From: Acidimicrobiaceae bacterium
Lineage (GTDB): Bacteria; Actinomycetota; Acidimicrobiia; Acidimicrobiales; Ilumatobacteraceae
Length of the DNA stretch: 8,710 nucleotides
NCBI GenBank assembly: GCA_002727235.1
Contig: PBWL01000052.1
Coordinates: 5,148-13,857 of the forward strand
Direction of reading: 5' to 3'
Both the position numbers and the translations under genes were made by a program. A model generated the notes under the pieces. The model had not been told where the DNA came from. It was given only the letters and a program-made list of their open reading frames with translations, and did no database searches. Shown here piece by piece: positions 1 to 6,935 of the stretch. Positions within the stretch are counted from its first letter, which is position 1. Each line of letters opens with the position of its first letter.

Positions 1-1628
1 GTTGGCAAGACCTTGCGAGTGATGCGCGACCGTAATTCGTTGTCGTATTCGACCCTTACAAAGGCGTGTCCGCCAGCGTTGACAATTACCGGCCCGTTGG
101 TATCGACCTGCACTCGCTGTTCGTCTTCGCTCAGCAACAACGATGATGTGCCCGATGCAGTGCGATAGCTCAGAGGAACCATCCAGGTGGTGTCGTCTGA
201 GCTGTCGGCAAATGAGAACTTCCGCTGTCGCACGACAAGCTCATCTCCATCAAGGGTTACAGAAATCACTGGGTAACCGGCTTGCCAAATCCACGAATCC
301 ATCGTGTCTCGAACCGGCTGACCCGAGGTCGACTCGAGCGCATCCCAAAGGTCAGAGGTTTCGGTATTTCTGTAGGCGTGTGCTTGCAGATAGTGGCGCA
401 CACCATCTCGAAATTGCTCCTCGCCGAGGTGTTGCTCCAACATGCGAAGCAGAGCCCCACCTTTCTGGTACGTGAGGACATCAAACATTCCTTCGGCGTC
501 GGTGGGGGAATTCACTTCGAACTCAACAGGGCGGGTTGACGCCAGTGAGTCGGTTTCAAAGGCAACGGTTCTCTCTATGCCGAAGGTCAGCCAACGACCC
601 CATTCAGGCTTAAACGCGTCGCATGCGGCAATTTCCATGAACGTTGCAAAGGCTTCGTTGAGCCAGATGCCGTTCCACCAGCGCATGGTGACAAGGTCGC
701 CGAACCACATATGGGCGAGTTCGTGTGCGACAACGTCGGCAACGAGTTGCCGTTCAGGCTGTGTTGCATTGACCGGGTCAACGAGAAGGAGATTCTCTCT
801 GAACGTGATGCACCCCAGATTCTCCATCGCTCCTGCGGCGAAATCGGGGAGTGCGAGCAGTTCAACCTTGTCGCCCGGATACGGAATGCCGTAGTAGTCC
901 TGAAACCACTTCAAGCAGAACTCTGCGACGTCGAGTCCGAACTCGGTGAGATGTCCTTTACCCGGTATGTGCACGAGCCGCAGCGGGATGCCATCGACGT
1001 CACGCCATTCGGTGGCTTCAAGGGGTCCAACAACGAAGGCGACGAGATACGTGCTCATTATCATCGTGTCGGCAAATGTGATTGCAACGAGACCGTCTGC
1101 CCGGGGCTCGCGTTCTACTTCGGGAGAGTTTGAAACTGCGGTGTCACAGTCACGAACGACGAGAGTGATGCCGAACACTGCTTTGAAATCGGGCTCATCC
1201 CAGCAGGGAAATGCTCGTCTGCAATCTGTCGACTGCATCTGTGTCGTGCCGATGACCTGTTCGTTTCCCTCATCATCGGTGAACGACGACCGGTAGAAAC
1301 CTCGCAACTTGTCATTGATCGTGCCGGTGAACGAAATGGCCACCTGATGTTCGCCCACGTTGAGCTCGGCCTCACTCGACAGCATGAGGCGCTCTGTTGA
1401 GGCATCGAGCGAGAATGACACTGGCGCACTATCGATATGAGCAGAGACGATGTCGAGCTCGATTGCGTTGAGAATAAGCGTCCGGTGCCCGGGCTCGGTG
1501 ACGTCAACATTGATCGTGACATCACCAGTGAATGACGCCGACGGCAGATCAGGGGTGATGGTGATGTCGTAGCGCTGCGGAAGAGCAAAGCGCGGCAGTC
1601 GATGTGGGTCAGTCCAGGCGGTCGTCAC
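1..1628 (-). CDS. M1 family zinc aminopeptidase (aminopeptidase N-like), C-terminus cut by window edge
   Basis: Releases N-terminal amino acids from peptides, probably in the cytoplasm since no signal peptide is visible. Reading down from a GTG at 1628, the frame stays open for 542 residues to the window edge. In order it shows the N-terminal beta domain with PCWDEP (about 142-147), the exopeptidase motif GAMEN (266-270), the zinc site HELAH (302-306) followed after 18 residues by the third ligand E325 in LNEAF, and the transition-state tyrosine Y387 in LTYQKGG. All catalytic residues are present. Family members usually run to about 830-850 residues, so the missing part is most of the C-terminal helical domain. 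The start is uncertain. GTG 1628 leads directly into TDPHRLPRFALPQRYD, where relatives begin. Alternatives are TTG 1700, with GGAGG only 4 bases upstream, and ATG 1727; both would overlap the divergent kinase. Such proteins are often labelled PepN, but this one looks closer to the puromycin-sensitive type. It has no evident link to nucleoside salvage. Confidence 0.93.
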   Translation of the reverse strand, partial: MTTAWTDPHRLPRFALPQRYDITITPDLPSASFTGDVTINVDVTEPGHRTLILNAIELDIVSAHIDSAPVSFSLDASTERLMLSSEAELNVGEHQVAISFTGTINDKLRGFYRSSFTDDEGNEQVIGTTQMQSTDCRRAFPCWDEPDFKAVFGITLVVRDCDTAVSNSPEVEREPRADGLVAITFADTMIMSTYLVAFVVGPLEATEWRDVDGIPLRLVHIPGKGHLTEFGLDVAEFCLKWFQDYYGIPYPGDKVELLALPDFAAGAMENLGCITFRENLLLVDPVNATQPERQLVADVVAHELAHMWFGDLVTMRWWNGIWLNEAFATFMEIAACDAFKPEWGRWLTFGIERTVAFETDSLASTRPVEFEVNSPTDAEGMFDVLTYQKGGALLRMLEQHLGEEQFRDGVRHYLQAHAYRNTETSDLWDALESTSGQPVRDTMDSWIWQAGYPVISVTLDGDELVVRQRKFSFADSSDDTTWMVPLSYRTASGTSSLLLSEDEQRVQVDTNGPVIVNAGGHAFVRVEYDNELRSRITRKVLP

Positions 1629-1658
1629 GTCGCCGATGGTAGTGAGTGGTATTCCGTC
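1629..1658. promoter_or_regulatory. 30-base divergent intergenic region between aminopeptidase and adenosine kinase
   Basis: With the preferred starts (GTG 1628 on minus, ATG 1659 on plus) only 30 bases separate two divergent genes. I see no convincing -10/-35 pair in it. Ahead of the kinase there is only a weak purine stretch (GAGTGG, 1643-1648) at a loose Shine-Dalgarno distance. Either promoters lie inside the opposing coding sequence or transcripts are leaderless or nearly so, which is common in actinobacteria. The region is listed because both promoters must lie here or close by, not because a motif was recognised. Confidence 0.35.
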
Positions 1659-2687
1659 ATGGCCGACCGAGCCGCTAGCGTCGAACGAGTGGCTCAGCAA
1701 GAGACCTCCGAACGGGCAACGTTTCATGTCGTTGGAATTGGCAATGCGCTCGTCGACGTCATCGCTCATGCAGATGAGGAGTTTCTCACCGAGTATGAAC
1801 TGGTGAAGGGTTCGATGACCCTTGTGGAAACCGACCGTGCGCTCGAGCTTTATCAAGCCATTGGCACGAAAGTTGAAATGAGCGGTGGATCTGCTGCAAA
1901 CACGGTGTGTGGTGTTGCGAGCCTTGGAGGGAACGCTGCATATGTCGGGAAAGTCTCAGATGATGACCTTGGCACCACCTTTGGCCACGACCTTCGGGCA
2001 GTGGGGGTTCGGTTCGCTCCCGGTGGACGAGATAACGAGGTGCCGACCGGTCGTTGCGTGATCGTTGTGACTCCCGATGCAGAACGAACGATGAATACGT
2101 TTCTCGGGGCATCGAGTTTGCTCACCCCCGACGATGTTGATTTTGACCTCATTGCCAATGCCGAGGTGCTGTACATGGAGGGCTATCTCTTCGATCGAGA
2201 TGACGCAAAAGCCGCATTCCGCGCCGCTGCCGTTCACGCTCACCGTCATGGGCGCATGGTGTCGCTCACCCTGTCAGACTCATTTTGTGTCGAACGACAT
2301 CGAGATGACTTCAGACGACTCCTCACTGACGAGGTCGACATCTTGTTTGGAAATGCTGAGGAACTCGTATCGCTTTACGAAACCGACACATTTGCTGAGG
2401 CGGTAACTGCGGTTCGAGCCGACTGCCCGATCGCGGTGGTGACGATGGGTGAGCGTGGATCGCTGGTCATCACCCCATCGGAGGTGATCGAGTCGTCTGC
2501 ACATCCGGTTTCTCACGTCGTTGATACCACGGGCGCTGGCGATCTTTTTGCAGCAGGGTTCCTCTTCGCGTATACCCGCGGTGACGATCTTGCAGAATGC
2601 GCCCGAATTGGTGGTATCGCAGCCGCTGAAGTCATCGCCCATGTCGGTCCGCGTCCGCTCGTCGAGTTACGTACGCTACTTACGTGA
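1659..2687 (+). CDS. Adenosine kinase (PfkB/ribokinase family)
   Basis: Phosphorylates adenosine to AMP with ATP in the cytoplasm. The 342-residue protein has the N-terminal substrate segment GIGNALVDV (26-34), the PfkB signature-1 region SGGSAANT (75-82) followed by GGNAAYVGKV, and TPDAERTMNTFLGAS (138-152). Signature 2 is DTTGAGDLFAAGFL (289-302), with D295 as the expected catalytic base and GAGD forming the anion hole. The whole pattern, including LTLSDSFCVERHR (203-215) and the ending VIAHVGPRPL, matches the bacterial adenosine kinases also common in alphaproteobacteria, and length is normal. I chose ATG 1659. Family homology begins only near residue 22, so GTG 1689 is possible, while ATG 1602 would add 19 unlike residues and run into the aminopeptidase start. 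The stop overlaps the next gene's GTG by 4 bases (GTGA), indicating translational coupling with the mutase. Specificity for adenosine over other nucleosides or sugars is inferred from family resemblance and nucleoside-gene neighbours. Confidence 0.88.
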   Translation: MADRAASVERVAQQETSERATFHVVGIGNALVDVIAHADEEFLTEYELVKGSMTLVETDRALELYQAIGTKVEMSGGSAANTVCGVASLGGNAAYVGKVSDDDLGTTFGHDLRAVGVRFAPGGRDNEVPTGRCVIVVTPDAERTMNTFLGASSLLTPDDVDFDLIANAEVLYMEGYLFDRDDAKAAFRAAAVHAHRHGRMVSLTLSDSFCVERHRDDFRRLLTDEVDILFGNAEELVSLYETDTFAEAVTAVRADCPIAVVTMGERGSLVITPSEVIESSAHPVSHVVDTTGAGDLFAAGFLFAYTRGDDLAECARIGGIAAAEVIAHVGPRPLVELRTLLT

Positions 2688-4297
2688 CCTCAATCGCAGA
2701 GTTGGCCACGGCCTGGCTCGCTGCCGAGCCAGATGACGACATTCGTGTCGAATTACAAGCCCTCATCGATGGTGATCCAGAGGTGCTCGCAACACGATTT
2801 TCTGGTCGTCTGATGTTCGGCACTGCAGGTCTTAGGGCCGAAGTAGGGTCAGGGCCACTGCGCATGAATCGGCTCGTCGTCCGTCAAGCGGCGGCAGGGC
2901 TCGCTGATTGGCTCCTTGCCCATGTCGATGACGCGTCACAGCGAGGGGTCGTCATTGGCTACGACGCGAGGCGTAAATCGGACTTGTTCGCTCTCGACAC
3001 CGCATATGTTCTTGCTGCTCGAGGAATTCGCTCAATGGTCTTCAGCTCTGTCGTGCCAACTCCAGTACTTGCATGGTCGATTACCGAACTGGGTGCAGCA
3101 TCAGGTGTGATGGTGACCGCGTCCCATAACCCTCCAGCCGACAATGGGTACAAGGTGTATCTCGACTCAGGCGCGCAGATCGTGAACCCGATCGACGAAG
3201 AGATTGCGGCGTGCATCGCAGATATTGATCCGCTGTCGGTTGAACTTGCTGAACCTGATTCAGCGTTAGTCACGATGCTCGATGATGAACTTCGGCAGCG
3301 CTACCTCAGCGCAGTCGGGAACGTTCGTCATGCCGCAGATATCGAGCCGATACGAGTCGCGTACACACCGTTGCATGGGGTGGGTGGTGCAACGCTGGTT
3401 GAGGCCTTTGCGCGCTGTGGGCTCGGCAATCCAGAGATTGTCGAAGAACAGTTCGAACCTGACGGCTCGTTCCCGACGGTGCCGTTTCCAAATCCCGAAG
3501 AACTCGGAGCGATGGATGCGGTGATCGCGCTTGCACAACGAGCCCACTGTGATCTCGCACTTGCTCACGACCCTGACGCTGACCGACTAGGGGTTGCAAT
3601 TCCCACCGCGTCAGGTTGGCGTCGGCTGAGTGGTGACGAGATCGGCTGGCTGCTCGCAGACCACATTCTGTCGAACACTGAAGGCGATGAGCGGATGGTC
3701 GTCACCACGCTCGTCTCGTCATCGCTGTTATCGGTGATGGCCGCCGATTACGGCGTGCACGCCGAGGAGACGTTCACCGGTTTCAAATGGATCGGCCATA
3801 CCATTATTGAGCACCCAGACCGACGATTTGTGTTCGGCTACGAGCAGGCTCTCGGCTACCTCGTTGCGCAACGTCCGCTCGATAAAGATGGAATCACCGC
3901 CGCGGCCGTGATGGCTGAGGTAGCTGCATGCGCAGCATCAGATGGAGCGACGATCGAAGGGCGCCTCGAATCTCTTGCGGAGCGGTACGGGCGATACGTC
4001 ATTGGTGAGCGCTCAATCAAAATGGATCCTGCGCTCAGCAGCAAGGTGGTGCAACGTTTACAGACCGAACCACCGACCGATATCGGTGGGGTCGCCGTGC
4101 GCACAGTGACCGAATTCCCAGAGACTGGGCTGCTTCGCATCGAACTTATTGATGGCACACGTCTTCAGGTTCGACCCAGCGGCACCGAGCCCAAGATCAA
4201 GCTCTACGGTGAGGTGGTCGATGGTGATCCGGCCGAAGGTCTCGACCAGCTTGCAGAAGTGCTTGCTGAGATAGCGCTTCGTACGTTGCGTAGCTAG
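2684..4297 (+). CDS. Phosphosugar mutase, PGM2/PgcA type (possible phosphopentomutase)
   Basis: Alpha-D-phosphohexomutase superfamily enzyme that moves phosphate between the C1 and terminal hydroxyl of a sugar through a phosphoserine. All four signatures are intact in 537 residues: GTAGLR (46-51), the phosphoserine loop TASHNP with S147, the Mg site DPDADR (296-301), the sugar loop GYEQALGY (385-392), and the phosphate-binding RPSGTEPKIKLY (497-508). The GTAGLR opening, the GYE-A-GY loop and RPSGTEPKIK resemble eukaryotic PGM2 and Bacillus PgcA more than PGM1 or GlmM; human PGM2 acts mainly as a phosphopentomutase. Because the gene is coupled to adenosine kinase by a 4-base overlap and faces a nucleoside operon, I infer ribose-1-phosphate/ribose-5-phosphate interconversion, but glucose or mannose phosphate remain possible. 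The start is GTG 2684; no clear ribosome site precedes it, consistent with coupling to the upstream stop. It ends tail-to-tail with upp inside one CTAG. Confidence 0.9.
   Translation: MTSIAELATAWLAAEPDDDIRVELQALIDGDPEVLATRFSGRLMFGTAGLRAEVGSGPLRMNRLVVRQAAAGLADWLLAHVDDASQRGVVIGYDARRKSDLFALDTAYVLAARGIRSMVFSSVVPTPVLAWSITELGAASGVMVTASHNPPADNGYKVYLDSGAQIVNPIDEEIAACIADIDPLSVELAEPDSALVTMLDDELRQRYLSAVGNVRHAADIEPIRVAYTPLHGVGGATLVEAFARCGLGNPEIVEEQFEPDGSFPTVPFPNPEELGAMDAVIALAQRAHCDLALAHDPDADRLGVAIPTASGWRRLSGDEIGWLLADHILSNTEGDERMVVTTLVSSSLLSVMAADYGVHAEETFTGFKWIGHTIIEHPDRRFVFGYEQALGYLVAQRPLDKDGITAAAVMAEVAACAASDGATIEGRLESLAERYGRYVIGERSIKMDPALSSKVVQRLQTEPPTDIGGVAVRTVTEFPETGLLRIELIDGTRLQVRPSGTEPKIKLYGEVVDGDPAEGLDQLAEVLAEIALRTLRS
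4294..4297. other. Shared CTAG: interlocked stop codons of two convergent genes
   Basis: The self-complementary tetramer CTAG supplies TAG to the plus-strand mutase (4295-4297) and TAG to minus-strand upp (4296-4294). The two coding regions therefore overlap tail-to-tail by exactly 4 bases. No GC-rich hairpin followed by a T-run is visible on either strand around it, so termination of each transcript would have to occur within, or run through, the opposing gene. Confidence 0.9.
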
Positions 4298-4941
4298 TTG
4301 CGAGGTTCGCCGAACAGGCGATCGCCTGCATCACCAAGCCCCGGAACGATGTACGCCTGCTCATTGAGGTGCGAATCGATTGCGCCCGTCACGATGCGAA
4401 CGTTCCACCGGTCGTTGACGTGGGCTCGCACCGCCTCGATACCTTCCGGGGCGGCGATTGCACAAACGACAGTGATCGCTCCCGTCACTTGGCGATTGGC
4501 AATGAGATCGATGACGTGATTCATTGAGCCACCAGTCGCAAGCATCGGGTCAACGATGATCACAGGGCGACCGCCAATGTCAGCTGGCAGTTTGTCGGTA
4601 TAGAGCTCTGGCTCGAAGGTCGTTTCGTTTCTCGTCACCCCAACAAACCCGATGTCTGCATCATCGAGCACATGATGCACCGATGTGACAAATCCGAGTC
4701 CAGCACGAAGAATTGGAACGACCAGCGGTACCTCAGCGAGGACCTGCTGTTGGGTTTCGGTGAGTGGGGTAGTGATCTTCTGCGAACGTGTTGGCAGGTC
4801 TTTTGTGGCTTCTGCCAGCAAGATGATGCCAAGTCGGTTGAGGTGAGCTCTGAAGTTTGCGTTCGACGTCTCAACCGAACGCATACGTGCAAGTGCATCA
4901 TTGACGATCGGGTGGTCAACCTCGGTGACGGTGACGGTCAT
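4294..4941 (-). CDS. upp: Uracil phosphoribosyltransferase
   Basis: Cytoplasmic pyrimidine-salvage enzyme: uracil + PRPP gives UMP + pyrophosphate. The 215-residue product has normal length and all hallmarks: PILRAGLG (76-83), the PRPP loop VDPMLATGGS (130-139), and the C-terminal uracil-binding segment IVPGLGDAGDR (198-208). It is the last gene of the minus-strand operon. Its ATG overlaps the stop of the canonical adenosine deaminase in ATGA (4 bases), yet it has its own strong ribosome site (TGGAGGA, 6 bases after GGAGG), the best in the window. It would recover uracil released from imported uridine by a phosphorylase or hydrolase not in this window. Its end interlocks with the convergent mutase. 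The assignment is secure from motifs. Confidence 0.97.
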   Translation of the reverse strand: MTVTVTEVDHPIVNDALARMRSVETSNANFRAHLNRLGIILLAEATKDLPTRSQKITTPLTETQQQVLAEVPLVVPILRAGLGFVTSVHHVLDDADIGFVGVTRNETTFEPELYTDKLPADIGGRPVIIVDPMLATGGSMNHVIDLIANRQVTGAITVVCAIAAPEGIEAVRAHVNDRWNVRIVTGAIDSHLNEQAYIVPGLGDAGDRLFGEPRN

Positions 4942-6026
4942 GTCAATCCTCCAGACTGCTCAGCGATGAGGTTCGCGTAGCCCGGCTTGATGATGTTGTT
5001 GATGATGTGCAGCCGCTCAGGGAAGTCGGTGAATGCGCTCTTCATTGCGTTAATCGTGAGCCACTGCATATCGGCAAGATCGGTTTCGAAGGCCTGTGAA
5101 AGTTGGACAAATTCGTGACTCATTGAGGTGTTCGACATGAGACGATTGTCGGTGTTCACCGTCACTCTGAATCGCAGATTTCGCAAGAGGCCGATTGGGT
5201 GCGAGGCGATGTCAGCGCAGACACCCGTGTTGACATTTGACGTGGGACAAAGTTCGAGGGGAATTCGGCGGTCTCGAACGAACTCGGCGAGGCGGCCGAG
5301 TTCCCAGCCGTCATCAGTTTTCGTAATGTCATCGACGATGCGAACGCCATGGCCAAGGCGAGCAGCACCGCAGTATTGAAGTGCTTCCCAAATGCTCGGC
5401 AGCCCGAAGGCTTCACCGGCGTGAATTGTTGAGTGAAAGTTTTCGCGCATCACATACTGGAATGCGTCAAGGTGGCGTGATGGTGGGTGGCCTGCCTCGG
5501 CGCCGGCAATGTCGAAGCCGACGACCCCAGCGTCACGCCATTTCACTGCGAGGTGGGCAATATCGAGGCTGTGAGCCGCGGTTCTCATTGCGCAGAGGAT
5601 GACCTTGATGACGATGCCGGTCTCTTTCTCTGCTCGTTGGAAACCGTCGATCGTCGCAGCGACGACCTCATCGAGTGAAAGCCCTGCCTCTACGTTCAAC
5701 TCTGGGGCGTAGCGAACCTCGGCATAGACAACGCCGTCGTCGGCGAGGTCGATGCCGCATTCGTATGCGACGCGCTCGAGCGCGTCACGGTGTTGCATAA
5801 CGCCAACGGTGTGCGCAAAGGTCTCCAGGTACAGCACGAGGTCGTTCCGCTTTGCACCACGGTTGAACCACGTTGCGAGATCAGAGGGGTCATGGGTTGG
5901 CAGTCCCTCGTAGCCAAACTCTTCAGCGAGTTCGATGACCGTTTCGGTGCGGAGCCCACCGTCGAGGTGGTCATGGAGCAGCACCTTCGGTGCGCGAATC
6001 GCAATCTCAGGTGAAAGGGCACTCAT
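4938..6026 (-). CDS. add: Adenosine deaminase (canonical paralogue)
   Basis: Zinc hydrolase converting adenosine and deoxyadenosine to inosine and deoxyinosine plus ammonia, in the cytoplasm. The 362-residue TIM-barrel protein carries the metal pair H18/H20 in HDHLDGGLR, the substrate strand GFDIAGAEAGHPP (170-182), H202 and the catalytic E205 in IHAGE, H226 in LGHGVR, PLELCPTSNVNTG (256-268), and the metal ligand D293 in NTDNRLMS. The Asp usually following that ligand is Asn here, which I recall as normal for the actinobacterial form; overall resemblance to the Mycobacterium tuberculosis Add pattern is strong. The start ATG 6026 overlaps the dioxygenase stop by 4 bases (ATGA), with no clear Shine-Dalgarno, and the stop overlaps upp in the same way, so translation is probably coupled on both sides. 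It competes with the plus-strand adenosine kinase for adenosine. Confidence 0.95.
   Translation of the reverse strand: MSALSPEIAIRAPKVLLHDHLDGGLRTETVIELAEEFGYEGLPTHDPSDLATWFNRGAKRNDLVLYLETFAHTVGVMQHRDALERVAYECGIDLADDGVVYAEVRYAPELNVEAGLSLDEVVAATIDGFQRAEKETGIVIKVILCAMRTAAHSLDIAHLAVKWRDAGVVGFDIAGAEAGHPPSRHLDAFQYVMRENFHSTIHAGEAFGLPSIWEALQYCGAARLGHGVRIVDDITKTDDGWELGRLAEFVRDRRIPLELCPTSNVNTGVCADIASHPIGLLRNLRFRVTVNTDNRLMSNTSMSHEFVQLSQAFETDLADMQWLTINAMKSAFTDFPERLHIINNIIKPGYANLIAEQSGGLT
4947..4953 (-). promoter_or_regulatory. Strong Shine-Dalgarno site for upp
   Basis: On the minus strand this reads TGGAGGA, with 6 bases between GGAGG and the ATG at 4941. It lies inside the last codons of the upstream deaminase gene. 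It fixes the upp start and stands out because the other internal genes of this operon have weak or no recognisable ribosome sites, so upp may be translated more independently than its neighbours. Confidence 0.75.
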
Positions 6027-6898
6027 TGACGATCACTGCGATCAAGTCGGCGCAATGGCATGTCTGCCGGTCGTTGCAACCAATTCCAATCCGGATATGT
6101 GGCGGAGGCAGAGATGCAATGCAGGGTGTATGCATGACGGCTCACCGGTGACCTGTTGACGTCACTCCAATGGGGGAGTTTCCCATTGAGAATCACCATT
6201 GTTCCTGCGGGGACCTCCAGCGGTACGAGGTCTTTTGCCGGGTCTGGAAGCGGTGTCTCATCGAGATCTTCAAATACGGTGCCTTCATCGTCAGATCCCA
6301 CGCGGCGGAAGACTTTCCGCAGAGGAGGCTTGTGGCCGCCGGGGGCGGCCCAGAGGCAACCGTTGTCAATGGTGGCATCTTCGACCGCGAACCAGAATCC
6401 GGTTACCGTCAGCGGGTCGGTGTAAAGGAAGGTGCCGTCTTGGTGGCAGCTCACCTCGCCGCCAATGCCCGGCTGCTTAAAGATGTACATGCTCTGTAAT
6501 GCGAGAGCGTCGGCCATTCCGATATCGGCGGCTACCTGGGCAAGATCTGAGGTATAGGTCGCTCGTTCAAACACATCATCGAGATCGTGCTGTGCATGAC
6601 CGATCTTGTTGATGCTGAGTTCTTTTGCCTGCCGTAACTCACCGCGTTCATCGAATGCTTCTTCTTCGAAGAAACACCAAATACGACCACCTGACGACAA
6701 AAATTCATGGTTGGAAACTCGCTCTTGCTCTTCGGTGGTGAATACGGTGTTTTCGCCAGATGGCTCCCAGTTATTGACAAGGTCAATTGCCCGCTCACGG
6801 ATCGACGCTCGGGTCTGCGAACCCATGAAGTCGGGCACGACAACGAAGCCATCGCGTTCAAACGATGCAATTTGTTCATCGGTGAGCAAAGCGGACAT
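6023..6898 (-). CDS. PHYHD1-like Fe(II)/2-oxoglutarate dioxygenase (phytanoyl-CoA dioxygenase family), substrate unknown
   Basis: A 291-residue non-haem iron oxygenase expected to hydroxylate or oxidise a small molecule using O2 and 2-oxoglutarate. The double-stranded beta-helix core has the iron triad H152-x-D154 (in CHQDGTFLY) and H243 (in NGKLPHWSDVNRS). R254 (SRHAYTLH) lies about ten residues beyond the distal His, the usual place for the residue that binds the 2-oxoglutarate carboxylate. SINKIGHA (95-102), SMYIFKQPGIGGEVS (136-150), VEDATIDNGCLWAAPGGH (172-189) and the late NWLQRP (272-277) follow human PHYHD1 closely as I recall it, better than PHYH itself. No signal peptide or membrane segment is seen. 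It lies 37 bases after the divergent deaminase and overlaps the canonical deaminase by 4 bases, so it belongs to a nucleoside operon. No lipid or CoA gene is nearby; a nucleoside-derived substrate is my inference. ATG 6898 is chosen because the usual LTDEQIASFERDGFVVV opening follows directly. Confidence 0.9.
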   Translation of the reverse strand: MSALLTDEQIASFERDGFVVVPDFMGSQTRASIRERAIDLVNNWEPSGENTVFTTEEQERVSNHEFLSSGGRIWCFFEEEAFDERGELRQAKELSINKIGHAQHDLDDVFERATYTSDLAQVAADIGMADALALQSMYIFKQPGIGGEVSCHQDGTFLYTDPLTVTGFWFAVEDATIDNGCLWAAPGGHKPPLRKVFRRVGSDDEGTVFEDLDETPLPDPAKDLVPLEVPAGTMVILNGKLPHWSDVNRSPVSRHAYTLHCISASATYPDWNWLQRPADMPLRRLDRSDRQ

Positions 6899-6935
6899 AC
6901 CTTGAGCGTACGCCGGTCACGAGGGCTTGACGAGA
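6899..6935 (-). promoter_or_regulatory. Only gap in the minus-strand operon, containing an 8-base palindrome
   Basis: These 37 bases separate the divergent deaminase from the dioxygenase, the single junction without overlap. They contain the perfect palindrome GCGTACGC (6906-6913), flanked by CTTGA copies at 6901-6905 and 6926-6930. Before the dioxygenase ATG there is only AAGG ending 1 base away, too close for a normal ribosome site. There is no T-run, so it is not an intrinsic terminator. It might serve as an internal control or RNA-processing site, but the evidence is thin. Confidence 0.25.

Noticed and set aside
442..894. Plus-strand open frame of 150 residues, and similar ones at 143-475 and 711-1133
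   Set aside because: They lie antisense to the aminopeptidase frame that carries GAMEN, HELAH and the third zinc ligand; their translations are Ser/Arg-rich with no recognisable domain.
1602..1658. Upstream ATG at 1602 extending the kinase by 19 residues
   Set aside because: The extension (MWVSPGGRHVADGSEWYSV) resembles nothing in the family and overlaps the aminopeptidase start; ATG 1659 fits better.
4270..4320. Intrinsic terminator between the convergent genes
   Set aside because: No stable GC-rich hairpin followed by a T-run on either strand; only short TTGCG repeats around the shared CTAG.
5128..5379. Asn replacing the Asp after the metal-ligand Asp (NTDN instead of TDD) in both deaminases as a sign of altered chemistry
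   Set aside because: As I recall, the mycobacterial Add enzyme has the same NTDNRLMS segment, so this is a group trait rather than an oddity of this locus.
6023..6898. Role in phytanic acid alpha-oxidation
   Set aside because: The family name suggests it, but motifs fit PHYHD1 better than PHYH and there is no acyl-CoA gene in the window.
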